A stretch of 7,525 nucleotides of DNA, from assembly GCA_019413245.1 (NCBI GenBank), contig DXNX01000117.1, positions 1 to 7,525 on the forward strand. Reading direction: 5' to 3'. The first letter of the stretch is position 1. The number at the start of each line of letters is the position of its first letter. This DNA comes from Oscillospiraceae bacterium (GTDB lineage Bacteria; Bacillota; Clostridia; Oscillospirales; Ruminococcaceae). Below the pieces are notes generated by a model, which saw only the letters and a list, made by a program, of their open reading frames with translations, had not been told where the DNA came from and did not search any database. The position numbers and the translations under genes were made by a program. Below are positions 1 through 5,657 of this stretch, in pieces.

Positions 1-770
1 TTGTGGGGGCGCGGGGTGATCTTGTCGATCATGGACCAGGGGAAGGTGATCTTGTTCTCATCAGTCAGGTAGTCGATGAAGTCCTGGCCGACGTAACCCT
101 TTTCGGCCCAGGCCTTGGCAACGGTCATGACGCTGGACTGCAGCTTCTCGCCGTTGTGAGAGCAGTTGTCCATGCTGACCACGGCCAGAGGATACTTGCC
201 GGCCTTGAAGCGCTCGAACAGCAGGGCGGCCACCATGCTCATGGCATGGCGGGCATGGTCGGGGCCTTCGTCGATGTCGGCCTGGACCACCGGCATCAGG
301 CTGCCGTCCGGACGATACAGGGCGTAGCCCTTCTCGGTGATGGTGAAGGAGATCATCTGCAGACCGGGATCGGTGAAGATCTCCTTGAAGCGGGCCATCA
401 TCTCAGCGTCGGCGGAGTTGGCGCGCAGACCCTCGGCCACGGAGCCGATGATCTCACGGCTGGTGGTGCCGCCCGGGTTCAGGGTGACGTTCATGGTCAG
501 GCAGTCGTAAGGGGTGTAGATCTTGTCGATGATGTCGTAGTCGAAGGTATCGGCAGCGATGATGCCCTTGTCGGCCAGACCCTCGTTCAGCAGGCGCTGC
601 TGCAGAGCGGCGACGAAACCACGGAAAATATTGCCGGCGCCGAAGTGGACCCAGATGGGATGGGCCTTGGTGGCGGCAGAAACGGCTTCGTGGTCAAAGG
701 CGGGCAGCTTGACGCCCAGGGCTTCCCATTCGGCTTTCTGATTTTTGATGGATGCAGCGTTCATTTGCAT
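1..770 (-). CDS. Mannitol dehydrogenase-family oxidoreductase (fructuronate reductase-like), partial
   Basis: This is an NAD(P)-dependent long-chain polyol/uronate dehydrogenase, probably cytosolic. The first 256 codons are present and the C-terminal half lies beyond the left edge. An N-terminal Rossmann nucleotide-binding motif, HFGAGNIFRGF, is at residues 42-52. The family signature SMDNCSHNGEKL is at about 199-210, and a PWSMIDKITPRP block closes the visible part; both are typical of the MtlD/UxuB/UxaB superfamily. The family's catalytic Lys-Asn-His residues fall in the missing half. The start at 770 is chosen because AAGGAG (782-787) lies 11 nt upstream; an in-frame ATG two codons later (762-764) is further from it. 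Candidate substrates are D-fructuronate, tagaturonate or mannitol. The 'WVHFGAGNIFRGF' style of N-terminus resembles proteins annotated as fructuronate reductase in gut anaerobes, but substrate cannot be fixed from sequence. An AraC-type regulator lies divergently about 920 bp away and could control it. Confidence 0.88.
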   Translation of the reverse strand, partial: MQMNAASIKNQKAEWEALGVKLPAFDHEAVSAATKAHPIWVHFGAGNIFRGFVAALQQRLLNEGLADKGIIAADTFDYDIIDKIYTPYDCLTMNVTLNPGGTTSREIIGSVAEGLRANSADAEMMARFKEIFTDPGLQMISFTITEKGYALYRPDGSLMPVVQADIDEGPDHARHAMSMVAALLFERFKAGKYPLAVVSMDNCSHNGEKLQSSVMTVAKAWAEKGYVGQDFIDYLTDENKITFPWSMIDKITPRPH

Positions 771-843
771 GATGATACACACTCCTTAACAGTTGCTTGA
801 AGGGGCGGCAGGGCATACGTTCCGCTCTGCCTGTCTGTCCCCT

Positions 844-872
844 AGTATACGATTTTCTTTTTACAAGTTAAA
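844..872 (-). promoter_or_regulatory. Candidate sigma-A promoter of the dehydrogenase gene
   Basis: Read on the minus strand, TTTAAC (867-872), a 17-nt spacer and TATACT (844-849) give a good -10 and a weak -35. The predicted transcript would start about 65 nt upstream of the ATG at 770. The local AT-rich sequence stands out from its GC-rich surroundings. Confidence 0.5.
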
Positions 873-885
873 TTGACGGGATTGC

Positions 886-914
886 TTGAAAGATTGCGAA
901 AATTGCGGTACAAT
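886..914 (+). promoter_or_regulatory. Strong-looking rightward sigma-A promoter with no adjacent gene
   Basis: TTGAAA (886-891), a 17-nt spacer and TACAAT (909-914) match the consensus well. The site lies back to back with the leftward dehydrogenase promoter, with 13 nt between the two -35 boxes. Three copies of ATTGC (881, 893, 902) overlap the -35 and spacer and could be part of a regulator site. The first convincing gene downstream is the AraC regulator, whose ATG is at 1692, so any transcript would first cross the repeats A, B, R1 and C. Confidence 0.55.
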
Positions 915-1004
915 CAAAGGGTACCCCAGGTTGTGCCGAATGATTCCGAAAAATGGATTTTTGTGGGCGCAGCGAAGAGTTTTTGGGTGACCACTTTCCA
1001 GGGG

Positions 1005-1141
1005 CTCCCCTGTGTAAGGGGAGCTGGCGCCGTAAGGCGACTGAGGGGTTGGAGACTTGACTATATTGCCCGTGAACGGGATGTAAGGCAGGGTCCACAA
1101 CCCCTCCGCCGCTGCGCGGCACCTCCCCTTACACAGGGGAG
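1005..1141. repeat. Palindromic interspersed repeat, copy A
   Basis: This is a 137-bp nested palindrome. It opens with CTCCCCTGTGTAAGGGGAG (1005-1023) and closes with the exact reverse complement of that sequence (1123-1141); each is also a hairpin on its own. Inside lie a hairpin CGCC/GGCG (1028-1039), the arm GAGGGGTTG (1043-1051) complementary to CAACCCCTC (1098-1106), a central CCCGT-ga-ACGGG hairpin (1069-1080) and GCCGC-tgc-GCGGC (1108-1120). Copies B and D share the layout. It has no coding capacity or transposase, so it resembles a MITE- or REP/BIME-like non-autonomous element. I do not know a name for it. Confidence 0.85.
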
Positions 1142-1180
1142 GCTTGGGGAAAGCGGCTGCTTTGCGGGAGTAGAGATTGG

Positions 1181-1316
1181 CTCCCTTGTGTAAAGGGAGC
1201 TGGCAGCGAAGCTGGCTGAGGGATTGTGAACTTTCCGCCGCAGCCCGTGAACGGGATATAATGCAGGGTCCACAACCCCTCCGCTGCTGCGCGGCACCTC
1301 CCCTTACACAGGGGAG
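1181..1316. repeat. Palindromic interspersed repeat, copy B
   Basis: This copy has the same orientation and layout as copy A, which ends 39 bp to its left. Hairpin 1 reads CTCCCTTGTGTAAAGGGAG (1181-1199), differing from A by a paired C-G to T-A change. Hairpin 2 is CAGC-gaa-GCTG (1204-1214). The central CCCGT-ga-ACGGG (1244-1255) is unchanged, and the closing hairpin (1298-1316) is identical to that of A. The left flank GTAGAGATTGG (1170-1180) also precedes copy D. Confidence 0.85.
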
Positions 1317-1404
1317 GCATCAGGTAGGGTTACACTCAACCCGGCCACGCCCTTCCGTGTTATAACTAACCTATTGGCCACGCCATTTCAAATCATTTTC
1401 CTTG

Positions 1405-1426
1405 CTCAGGCCCCCCAGGGCCTGAG
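1405..1426. repeat. Perfect 9-bp hairpin
   Basis: CTCAGGCCC (1405-1413) and GGGCCTGAG (1418-1426) form a perfect inverted repeat with a 4-nt loop. Neither side carries a clear T-run, so it is not an obvious terminator. It lies just ahead of further small palindromes: CCAGGGC/GCCCTGG at about 1460-1477, then GGCGGCCGCC. It may be the left part of the same composite repeat as R1. Confidence 0.6.
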
Positions 1427-1492
1427 AAGGCCGTCGTAAGGTGGCCGCATTCCCCGGGTCCAGGGCCGCAGCCCTGGTCGGCGGCCGCCGCA

Positions 1493-1578
1493 TCGAAACG
1501 GCGGGCCCTTTTCGTTTCCTTTTCGGGCACGAAAAGGAAAGAGTCACCGGCAGGCAGCCGTTTTCCCGGCAACCCGGA
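1493..1578 (+). repeat. Repeat family 2, copy R1
   Basis: The segment starts with TCGAAACGG and has a perfect 10-bp hairpin TTTCCTTTTC/GAAAAGGAAA (1515-1524, 1531-1540; loop gggcac). It continues through a GC-rich tail with GCAGCCGTTTTCCCGG. The same order of blocks, with scattered substitutions, is found inverted at the right end of the window (7423-7525). Both copies face the gene downstream of them. The true left limit may be earlier, near 1371 or 1441. The function is unknown. Confidence 0.6.
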
Positions 1579-1592
1579 AACAAGAAATCAGA

Positions 1593-1646
1593 GCAGGGTT
1601 CACAACCCCTCCGGGGCTGCGCCCCACCTCCCCTTACACAGGGGAG
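1593..1646. repeat. Palindromic repeat, truncated copy C (right half only)
   Basis: Only the right half of the A/B/D element is present: GCAGGGTTCACAACCCCTC, then hairpin GGGGC-tgc-GCCCC (1613-1625) and closing hairpin CTCCCCTTACACAGGGGAG (1628-1646), identical to A, B and D. The left half is absent and R1 sequence is found in its place. The 4-bp core of the third hairpin is rewritten relative to A yet still pairs. It ends about 30 bp before the AraC ribosome binding site. Confidence 0.8.
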
Positions 1647-1691
1647 GCTTCCCCGGCAACACCTTTTCCTCATTGCAAGGAGGTTTCTCCC

Positions 1692-2564
1692 ATGTCCGCA
1701 CCATTCCAGCCGTATACCCGCCGTCAGACCATGATCGAGCCGGATTTTGAGGTATACCGTTACCGCAGCACCTACATGAACGAAGTGGCGCTGCATCACC
1801 ACGATTTTTACGAAATCTATCTGCTGCTGCGCGGACAGGTCAGCTACATCGTGGAGAATCACCTGTACAAGATGCGCCCCGGCGACATCATGCTGGTCAG
1901 CCCGCTGGAACTGCACCAGGCGCGCATTTCCACCGACGCCGAACCCTACGAGCGCATTGTGCTGTGGGTGGCGCGGCCTTACCTGGAACGGCTTTCCAGC
2001 CCGCGGACCAGCCTGACCCGCTGCTTTGACACCAGCGTGCCCGGGCACACCAATCTGCTGCGGCTGCCGGGGGCAGCCAGCGCGGCCATGCGCCAGAAGC
2101 TGGAGACCCTGGGCGAGCTCCATTCCCGGGACGGCTACGGGGATGACCTGCTGGCCTCCGGGTGCCTGGTGTCCCTGCTGGTGGACCTGAACCGGGCCGC
2201 CGCCGACCGACGCGGCCAGAGCAACGCCGACTGTTCCACCGATCGGGTGGTGGACGCCGTGCTGGCCTACATCAACGAGCACTACAACGAACCGCTGACC
2301 CTGGACATGCTCTCGGAAAAATTCTTCATCAGCAAATACCACCTGCTGCGCAAGTTCGACGCCCAGGTGGGCACCACCGTCCACCGCTATATCCTGCAGA
2401 AACGCCTGCTCATCGCCAAGCAGCTGCTGGCGGGCGGCGTGGCCCCCAACGAGGCCTGCGGCTACTGCGGATTCGGGGACTATGCCAATTTTTACCGGGC
2501 CTTCCGGGCCGAGTACGGCACCACGCCCCGGCAATACATCCAAAGTATTCGCGCTCAGGGGTGA
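1692..2564 (+). CDS. AraC-family transcriptional regulator with N-terminal cupin domain
   Basis: This is a 290-residue cytosolic DNA-binding regulator of usual AraC length. The N-terminal half is an AraC-type sugar-sensing cupin: HHHDFYEIYLLLRG (35-48) and MRPGDIMLVSP (61-71) are the typical strands of the PF02311-type arabinose-binding fold. The C-terminal 100 residues hold two helix-turn-helix units. The first is at about 202-222 (LTLDMLSEKFFISKYHLLRKF region). The second, at about 252-282, ends in the family signature GFGDYANFYRAFRAEYGTTPRQY. The start at 1692 is fixed by AAGGAGGT (1677-1684) with 7-nt spacing; a later ATG (1731) lacks such a site. No promoter is evident just upstream, and the nearest convincing one is at 886-914 beyond the repeats. 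The ligand is unknown. Position opposite the uronate/polyol dehydrogenase suggests, without proof, a sugar or sugar-acid effector. Confidence 0.93.
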   Translation: MSAPFQPYTRRQTMIEPDFEVYRYRSTYMNEVALHHHDFYEIYLLLRGQVSYIVENHLYKMRPGDIMLVSPLELHQARISTDAEPYERIVLWVARPYLERLSSPRTSLTRCFDTSVPGHTNLLRLPGAASAAMRQKLETLGELHSRDGYGDDLLASGCLVSLLVDLNRAAADRRGQSNADCSTDRVVDAVLAYINEHYNEPLTLDMLSEKFFISKYHLLRKFDAQVGTTVHRYILQKRLLIAKQLLAGGVAPNEACGYCGFGDYANFYRAFRAEYGTTPRQYIQSIRAQG

Positions 2565-2623
2565 TTTTTTGGGCAAACTTTCACATTCAAAGTATACCAT
2601 ATTCCCGCCTTGCCGCGCAAGCA

Positions 2624-2650
2624 CCGCCCGGCCGGCGGGACATCTTTTTT
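2624..2650 (+). terminator. Possible terminator after the AraC gene
   Basis: A short GC hairpin, CCGCC (2624-2628) with GGCGG (2634-2638), is followed six bases later by six T residues (2645-2650). The gap between stem and T-run is longer than ideal, so support is moderate. It lies about 60 bp after the stop codon. Confidence 0.35.
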
Positions 2651-2763
2651 CCCGGCCCGGTTTTGCCCCCGCTTTTGACGGCGCTGTGAAAAAACCGTCG
2701 TTCTGGCAACTCTTTTTTTGTACATTTTGTCCGGGGTTTGTGCATAAAAATGCTAAGTTAGGC

Positions 2764-2793
2764 TTGAATAACCCGCATGGCCGGTGCTACAAT
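2764..2793 (+). promoter_or_regulatory. Ferredoxin promoter with extended -10
   Basis: TTGAAT (2764-2769), an 18-nt spacer and TACAAT (2788-2793), with TG one base before the -10 (TGCTACAAT), form an extended -10 promoter. Transcription would begin near 2800, leaving a leader of about 105 nt before the ferredoxin ATG. Confidence 0.6.
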
Positions 2794-2800
2794 AATGAAA

Positions 2801-2888
2801 ACGCAGAGAACCGGTCCTAATCGGTGCGCTGCGTGTCGGCGAACCGTCCACCGTGCAAAGCGGCCGCCGTGCAATACACTATGCACGG
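2801..2888 (+). promoter_or_regulatory. Structured 5' leader of the ferredoxin mRNA
   Basis: The predicted transcript opens with a hairpin. ACGCAG (2801-2806) pairs with CTGCGT (2829-2834). After a symmetric 3x3 internal loop, ACCGGT (2810-2815) pairs with ATCGGT (2820-2825, one G-U), leaving loop CCTA. A second hairpin, CCGTGCA (2867-2873) with TGCACGG (2882-2888), ends just before the ribosome binding site. A further CCGTGCA at 2851-2857 could compete for the same partner. I recognise no known riboswitch class. Confidence 0.45.
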
Positions 2889-2905
2889 AGATAAGGAGTA
2901 TCACC

Positions 2906-3073
2906 ATGGCTCATACCGTTTCCAGCGAATGCGTTGCTTGCGGCGCCTGCGTTGACACCTGCCCCGTCGGTGCTATCAGCATGGCCGACAAGGCTGTTGT
3001 CGATGCCGCTACTTGCATCGATTGCGGCGCTTGCGAAGGCGTCTGCCCGACCGGTGCCATCCAGCCGGAATAA
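2906..3073 (+). CDS. 2[4Fe-4S] clostridial-type ferredoxin
   Basis: This is a small soluble electron carrier of 55 residues, the usual length for clostridial bacterial-type ferredoxins. Such proteins shuttle low-potential electrons between pyruvate:ferredoxin oxidoreductase, hydrogenase, Rnf or Nfn-type enzymes in anaerobes. Two complete CxxCxxCxxxCP motifs are visible: Cys 9, 12, 15, 19 and Cys 37, 40, 43, 47. They sit in the internally duplicated fold (CVACGACVDTCPVGAI and CIDCGACEGVCPTGAI). The start at 2906 is preferred because AAGGAG (2893-2898) lies 7 nt upstream. An upstream in-frame ATG at 2777 would add 43 residues that do not resemble ferredoxin and would start upstream of the predicted transcription start. 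It is transcribed alone, from the promoter at 2764-2793 to the terminator at 3094-3133. Codon use is less GC-biased than in neighbours (GCT, GTT, GGT), as expected for a highly expressed gene. Confidence 0.97.
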   Translation: MAHTVSSECVACGACVDTCPVGAISMADKAVVDAATCIDCGACEGVCPTGAIQPE

Positions 3074-3093
3074 TTTTCCGACCGCAAATGGTT

Positions 3094-3133
3094 AAAAAAG
3101 CTCCGTCGTGGATCTCCACGGCGGAGCTTTTTT
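3094..3133 (+). terminator. Strong intrinsic terminator of the ferredoxin gene
   Basis: AAAAAAGCTCCG (3094-3105) pairs perfectly with CGGAGCTTTTTT (3122-3133). The inner stem TCGTGGA/TCCACGG continues with one G-U pair to a tiny loop. The run of As on one side and Ts on the other should let it stop transcription from both directions, between the convergent ferredoxin and membrane-protein genes. Confidence 0.95.
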
Positions 3134-3192
3134 GCTGTGTGCCGGATAACGCCCGGCAAAGTTTTCCACAAATTCTGGATTTCCGGTGCAAA

Positions 3193-3228
3193 ACAGCCGC
3201 TCTCCCCTGTTGGCGGGAAGGCGGCTGT
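3193..3228 (-). terminator. Intrinsic terminator of the membrane mannosyltransferase gene
   Basis: ACAGCCGC (3193-3200) pairs with GCGGCTGT (3221-3228), and the inner stem has one mismatch. On the minus strand the hairpin is followed by a short T-run (complement of 3189-3193). It lies just after the stop codon at 3237-3239. Confidence 0.75.
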
Positions 3229-3236
3229 CTGTTTGT

Positions 3237-4490
3237 TCAGTAGATCGGCCCGTGGGCGAAGAATTCCAGGGCATACACCACGCCCAGCGCCGCCCACACC
3301 ACCAGGGCCAGGGCGCGGGTGCCGGTTTTGCGCAGCAGCACCGCAGGCAGCACCGGCAGCAGGAAGCAGGCGGAGAAGTACCGGGGCAGGCTGATGGCCC
3401 AGGTGGCCCCCGCCGTGAGGGCAAAGTACGCCAGCGCATACCCCAGATACTGGGGCGGCAGCCGCCGGGCGGTGAGGGCCAGCAGTCCCAGCACCAGGAA
3501 GATGGCCGCCACCGCCGCAGCGCAGACGAAAACGGCGGCGGTGCGGTCGCTTTCCCACCAGCGGGCCAGGTAGTGCAGGTGGTAGGAGATGGTATCGGTG
3601 AACAGGCCCAGCGCCTGGTCCCAGTGTTCTTTCTGGTAGATGGTGTACTGGGTGGGGTTGCCGTAGACGGCCCAATTCAGGGCGAAATACAGCCCCAGCC
3701 CCACCGGCGGCCCGGCCACGGCCAGCACCGCCCCGGGTCCGGGGGCGTGCATGCGGCAGCAAGCCCGGCCGATGAGCCAGATGAGGGCGATGCCGCACAG
3801 CAGCCCGCCCGGGGCGCGGGTCAGGGCGGCCAGCAGGCCCACCAGCCCGCACAGGGCCCAGTGCTGGCGTTCCAGAAGCAGCACATAGGCGGTGGTCAGC
3901 AGCAGGAACAGGCTTTCGGTCATGGGTGCGAAGAAAAACAGGCAGCCCGGCCCCACCGCCGTGAAGGCCAGCGCCCACTGGGCCCGGCGATGGCCGAACC
4001 GCCCGGCCAACACCAGATACAGGTTGGCCCCCGCTGCGGCGAACAGCGGCACCTGCACCCCCAGGGCCAGCACACACCAGTTCAGCACGCCGAAGGGGTT
4101 CAGCAGCCGCAGCAGTGCCGGGAACAGGGGGAAAAAGACGATCATCAGATACTGTTCGGGGAAGTCCTCCCCTGCCCCGTAGCCGTATCGGGCCAGGTCG
4201 ATGTAATGGCGGGCGTCGGTGTTGCCGAAATACTGGGCTTCCAGGGCGGCGGCGGGGCTCAGGTCCGGGTACCGCACCAGGGCCGCCGTCCAAAACACCA
4301 CCTGCCACACCAGCGCCACCACCAGACAGACGGCAGCCGCATGGCCCCAGGTCCATTGGGGCCGGGTGTCCCCGGGGGGCAGCGGCCGCACCGCCGCCGG
4401 GCGCAGGGTATGGTACACGCACACCCCCGCGCACCACAGGAACAGAACCGCCGCTAGAACGGGCAAAATCAGTTGTGCGGTTTGCAGCAT
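3237..4490 (-). CDS. PIG-V/Gpi18-like multispanning membrane mannosyltransferase
   Basis: This is a 417-residue integral membrane protein with about 10 hydrophobic segments, the first at residues 7-26. The pattern matches bacterial PIG-V-like (COG5542) GT-C glycosyltransferases, which move a sugar from a polyprenyl-phosphate donor on the outer face of the membrane. Visible signatures are NTDARHYIDLARYGYG (90-105; Asp92 is the candidate catalytic residue in the first extracytoplasmic loop), FFPLFPALLRLL (119-130), APMTESLFLL (188-197), LTRAPGGLL (223-231) and SLPRYFSACFLLPVL (367-381). The start at 4490 is chosen because AAGGGGG lies 8 nt upstream. ATGs at 4517 and 4508 lack such a site and abut or overlap the preceding gene's terminator. 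That upstream terminator (4516-4557) suggests partial transcriptional separation from the CD1247-like gene. The acceptor is unknown; cell-wall polymer or glycoprotein mannosylation are possibilities. Confidence 0.8.
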   Translation of the reverse strand: MLQTAQLILPVLAAVLFLWCAGVCVYHTLRPAAVRPLPPGDTRPQWTWGHAAAVCLVVALVWQVVFWTAALVRYPDLSPAAALEAQYFGNTDARHYIDLARYGYGAGEDFPEQYLMIVFFPLFPALLRLLNPFGVLNWCVLALGVQVPLFAAAGANLYLVLAGRFGHRRAQWALAFTAVGPGCLFFFAPMTESLFLLLTTAYVLLLERQHWALCGLVGLLAALTRAPGGLLCGIALIWLIGRACCRMHAPGPGAVLAVAGPPVGLGLYFALNWAVYGNPTQYTIYQKEHWDQALGLFTDTISYHLHYLARWWESDRTAAVFVCAAAVAAIFLVLGLLALTARRLPPQYLGYALAYFALTAGATWAISLPRYFSACFLLPVLPAVLLRKTGTRALALVVWAALGVVYALEFFAHGPIY

Positions 4491-4515
4491 CGGGTTTTCC
4501 CCCTTCATCAAACGC

Positions 4516-4557
4516 AAAAGCGCCCCGGCGCGCCCGCATGGGCGGGGCCGGGGCGCT
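4516..4557 (-). terminator. Intrinsic terminator of the CD1247-like gene
   Basis: An 11-bp perfect stem AGCGCCCCGGC (4519-4529) with GCCGGGGCGCT (4547-4557) encloses CGCCC-gcat-GGGCG (4531-4544). On the minus strand it is followed by TTTT (complement of 4516-4519). It sits between the stop at 4572 and the next gene's ribosome binding site. Confidence 0.88.
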
Positions 4558-4571
4558 GCAAAGGCAGGGAC

Positions 4572-4997
4572 TTATTCTTCAGTGGAAGGATCGGACTCTT
4601 CCCCTTCTTCGGGGGCCAGCTCGATGTCAAAGGCTGCGCCGCAGTTGGGGCAGACCAGTTCCTGGCTGAGCAGGGTGTCCTCGTCCACGGCGGTGACGGC
4701 GCCGCAGTTGGGGCAGGTGACTTCATACTCGGCGTCGTCCTCGGCGTCAGCATCGTCATCCTCGTCATCGGTGCCGAAGAGGGCGTCGGTCAGGTCGTCC
4801 AGGTCCTCGTCGATGGCGTCCAGCTCATCGAAAGCCTGGTCCAGCGCCTGGTCGTGCTCGGTGACGGTGTCGGCCATCGCTTCGAGCAGGTCCATCATAG
4901 CGGCAATGATCTTGCCGTTCTTGCTGTTGGGGTCAAATTCCATGCCGGTCATCAGGCCGCGGATGTAGGCGGCCTTGGCGTTCAGGTCCATAGCCAT
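4572..4997 (-). CDS. CD1247-like N-terminal domain / zinc-ribbon acidic protein
   Basis: This is a 141-residue soluble protein of unknown function. The N-terminal 45 residues (MDLNAKAAYIRGLMTGMEFD region, then NSKNGKIIAAMMDLLEAMAD) match, from memory, the domain named after C. difficile CD1247, widespread in Clostridia. A very acidic, probably helical then disordered middle follows (about 50-92, with DDEDDDADAEDD). Next is a four-cysteine zinc ribbon, CPNC (95-98) and CPNC (116-119), and an acidic tail. The start at 4997 is set by AAAGGAGG with 8-nt spacing; an ATG two codons inside (4991) is less well placed. It follows efp, from which it is separated by a terminator (5051-5084), so expression may depend on read-through or on a promoter I cannot see. 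No enzymatic motif is present. The zinc ribbon and acidity suggest a binding or adaptor role, which is inference. Confidence 0.85.
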   Translation of the reverse strand: MAMDLNAKAAYIRGLMTGMEFDPNSKNGKIIAAMMDLLEAMADTVTEHDQALDQAFDELDAIDEDLDDLTDALFGTDDEDDDADAEDDAEYEVTCPNCGAVTAVDEDTLLSQELVCPNCGAAFDIELAPEEGEESDPSTEE

Positions 4998-5050
4998 GGG
5001 GGGTACCTCCTTTATTTTACAAACAGATCATGCGCACCCGCCGGGGGTGC

Positions 5051-5084
5051 AAAAAGCCGGGCGCGGCAGACCCGCGGCCCGGCT
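5051..5084 (-). terminator. Intrinsic terminator of efp
   Basis: AGCCGGG (5055-5061) with CCCGGCT (5078-5084), extended by CGCGG (5062-5066) with CCGCG (5072-5076) and one bulged base, is followed on the minus strand by TTTTT (complement of 5051-5055). A second hairpin, GCACCC/GGGTGC (5034-5050), comes directly after the T-run. Confidence 0.88.
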
Positions 5085-5096
5085 CAGGCACAAAAA

Positions 5097-5657
5097 TCAG
5101 TTGACGCGCTCCATATACTCGCCGGTGCGGGTATCGATGCGGATCTTGTCGCCTTCGTTGATGAACAGCGGCACGCGGATCTCGGCGCCGGTCTCAACCT
5201 TGGCGGGCTTCAGGGTGTTGGTAGCGGTGTTGCCCTTGAAGCCGGGTTCGGTCTCGGTGATCTCCAGCTCGATGAAGTTGGGGATTTCCACGCTGAAGAC
5301 CTTGCCCTTGTAGGACAGCAGCTTGCAGACTTCGTTCTCCTTGCAGAACTTGAAGTTCTCGGGCACGTCGTCGGCGCTGACCGGGATATCGTCGTAGGTC
5401 TCGTTATCCATGAAGTGGTACAGGCCGCCGTCCTCGTAGCTGTAGGTCACTTCCTTGCGCTCGATGAAAGCCTGGGGGAACTTGGCGGTGGGGTTGTAGC
5501 TGGTTTCGACCACGGAACCGGTGATGACGTTCTTGGTCTTGGTGCGCACAAACGCAGCGCCCTTGCCGGGCTTGACATGCTGGAACTCAACGACCTGGAG
5601 AACCTGGCCGTCCTGTTCAAAGGTGACGCCGTTACGGAATTCGCCTGCAGAGATCAT
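5097..5657 (-). CDS. efp: Translation elongation factor P
   Basis: EF-P binds ribosomes stalled on polyproline stretches, between the P and E sites, and promotes peptide-bond formation. The full 186 residues match the normal EF-P length. An N-terminal KOW-like domain (about 1-62) is followed by two OB domains (about 65-127 and 130-186) with the C-terminal signature GDKIRIDTRTGEYMERV. The tip loop reads HVKPGKGAAF. Lys32 occupies the position modified in other bacteria (beta-lysyl-lysine in E. coli, 5-aminopentanol in B. subtilis); no modification enzyme is visible in this window. The start at 5657 follows GGAGG with 9-nt spacing. A promoter lies at 5716-5744 and a terminator at 5051-5084, so efp can form its own unit. 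Codon use is strongly biased (AAG, GTC, GAG), consistent with high expression. Confidence 0.98.
   Translation of the reverse strand: MISAGEFRNGVTFEQDGQVLQVVEFQHVKPGKGAAFVRTKTKNVITGSVVETSYNPTAKFPQAFIERKEVTYSYEDGGLYHFMDNETYDDIPVSADDVPENFKFCKENEVCKLLSYKGKVFSVEIPNFIELEITETEPGFKGNTATNTLKPAKVETGAEIRVPLFINEGDKIRIDTRTGEYMERVN

Larger units (their letters stand above)
775..1691. other. 917-bp gene-free, repeat-filled intergenic region
   Basis: No open frame here has a credible ribosome binding site together with protein-like composition. The content is two divergent promoters (844-914), unique sequence (915-1000), palindromic repeats A and B (1005-1316), a hairpin at 1405-1426, repeat-family-2 copy R1 (about 1493-1578) and half repeat C (1593-1646). 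The AraC ribosome binding site follows at 1677-1684. Open frames in all directions across this stretch are by-products of the GC-rich repeats. Confidence 0.8.

Noticed and set aside
3..800. 265-codon plus-strand open frame over the dehydrogenase
   Set aside because: It is the complement of the recognised dehydrogenase codons. It has no homology signal or upstream ribosome binding site and continues past the dehydrogenase start into its leader.
873..1193. 106-codon TTG-started frame after the rightward promoter
   Set aside because: The TTG start at 873 lies upstream of the predicted transcription start, there is no ribosome binding site, and most of the product is translated repeat A and the opening of B.
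1005..1646. CRISPR array
   Set aside because: The repeats are long, palindromic and unevenly spaced, with no short regular repeat-spacer pattern and no cas genes.
1371..2624. 417-codon open frame on the minus strand opposite the AraC gene
   Set aside because: It runs antisense to a clear AraC protein, its product is low-complexity and rich in Gly, Gln and Val with no recognisable domain, and it crosses repeat C and R1.
2777..2905. 43-residue N-terminal extension of the ferredoxin
   Set aside because: The ATG at 2777 lies between the -35 and -10 boxes. AAGGAG precedes the ATG at 2906, and the resulting 55 residues match the usual ferredoxin length.
3186..4457. 423-codon plus-strand open frame opposite the membrane protein gene
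   Set aside because: The product is a Gln/Gly/His-rich string typical of the complement of GC-rich coding DNA. The minus strand encodes a coherent multispanning protein with a ribosome binding site and terminator.
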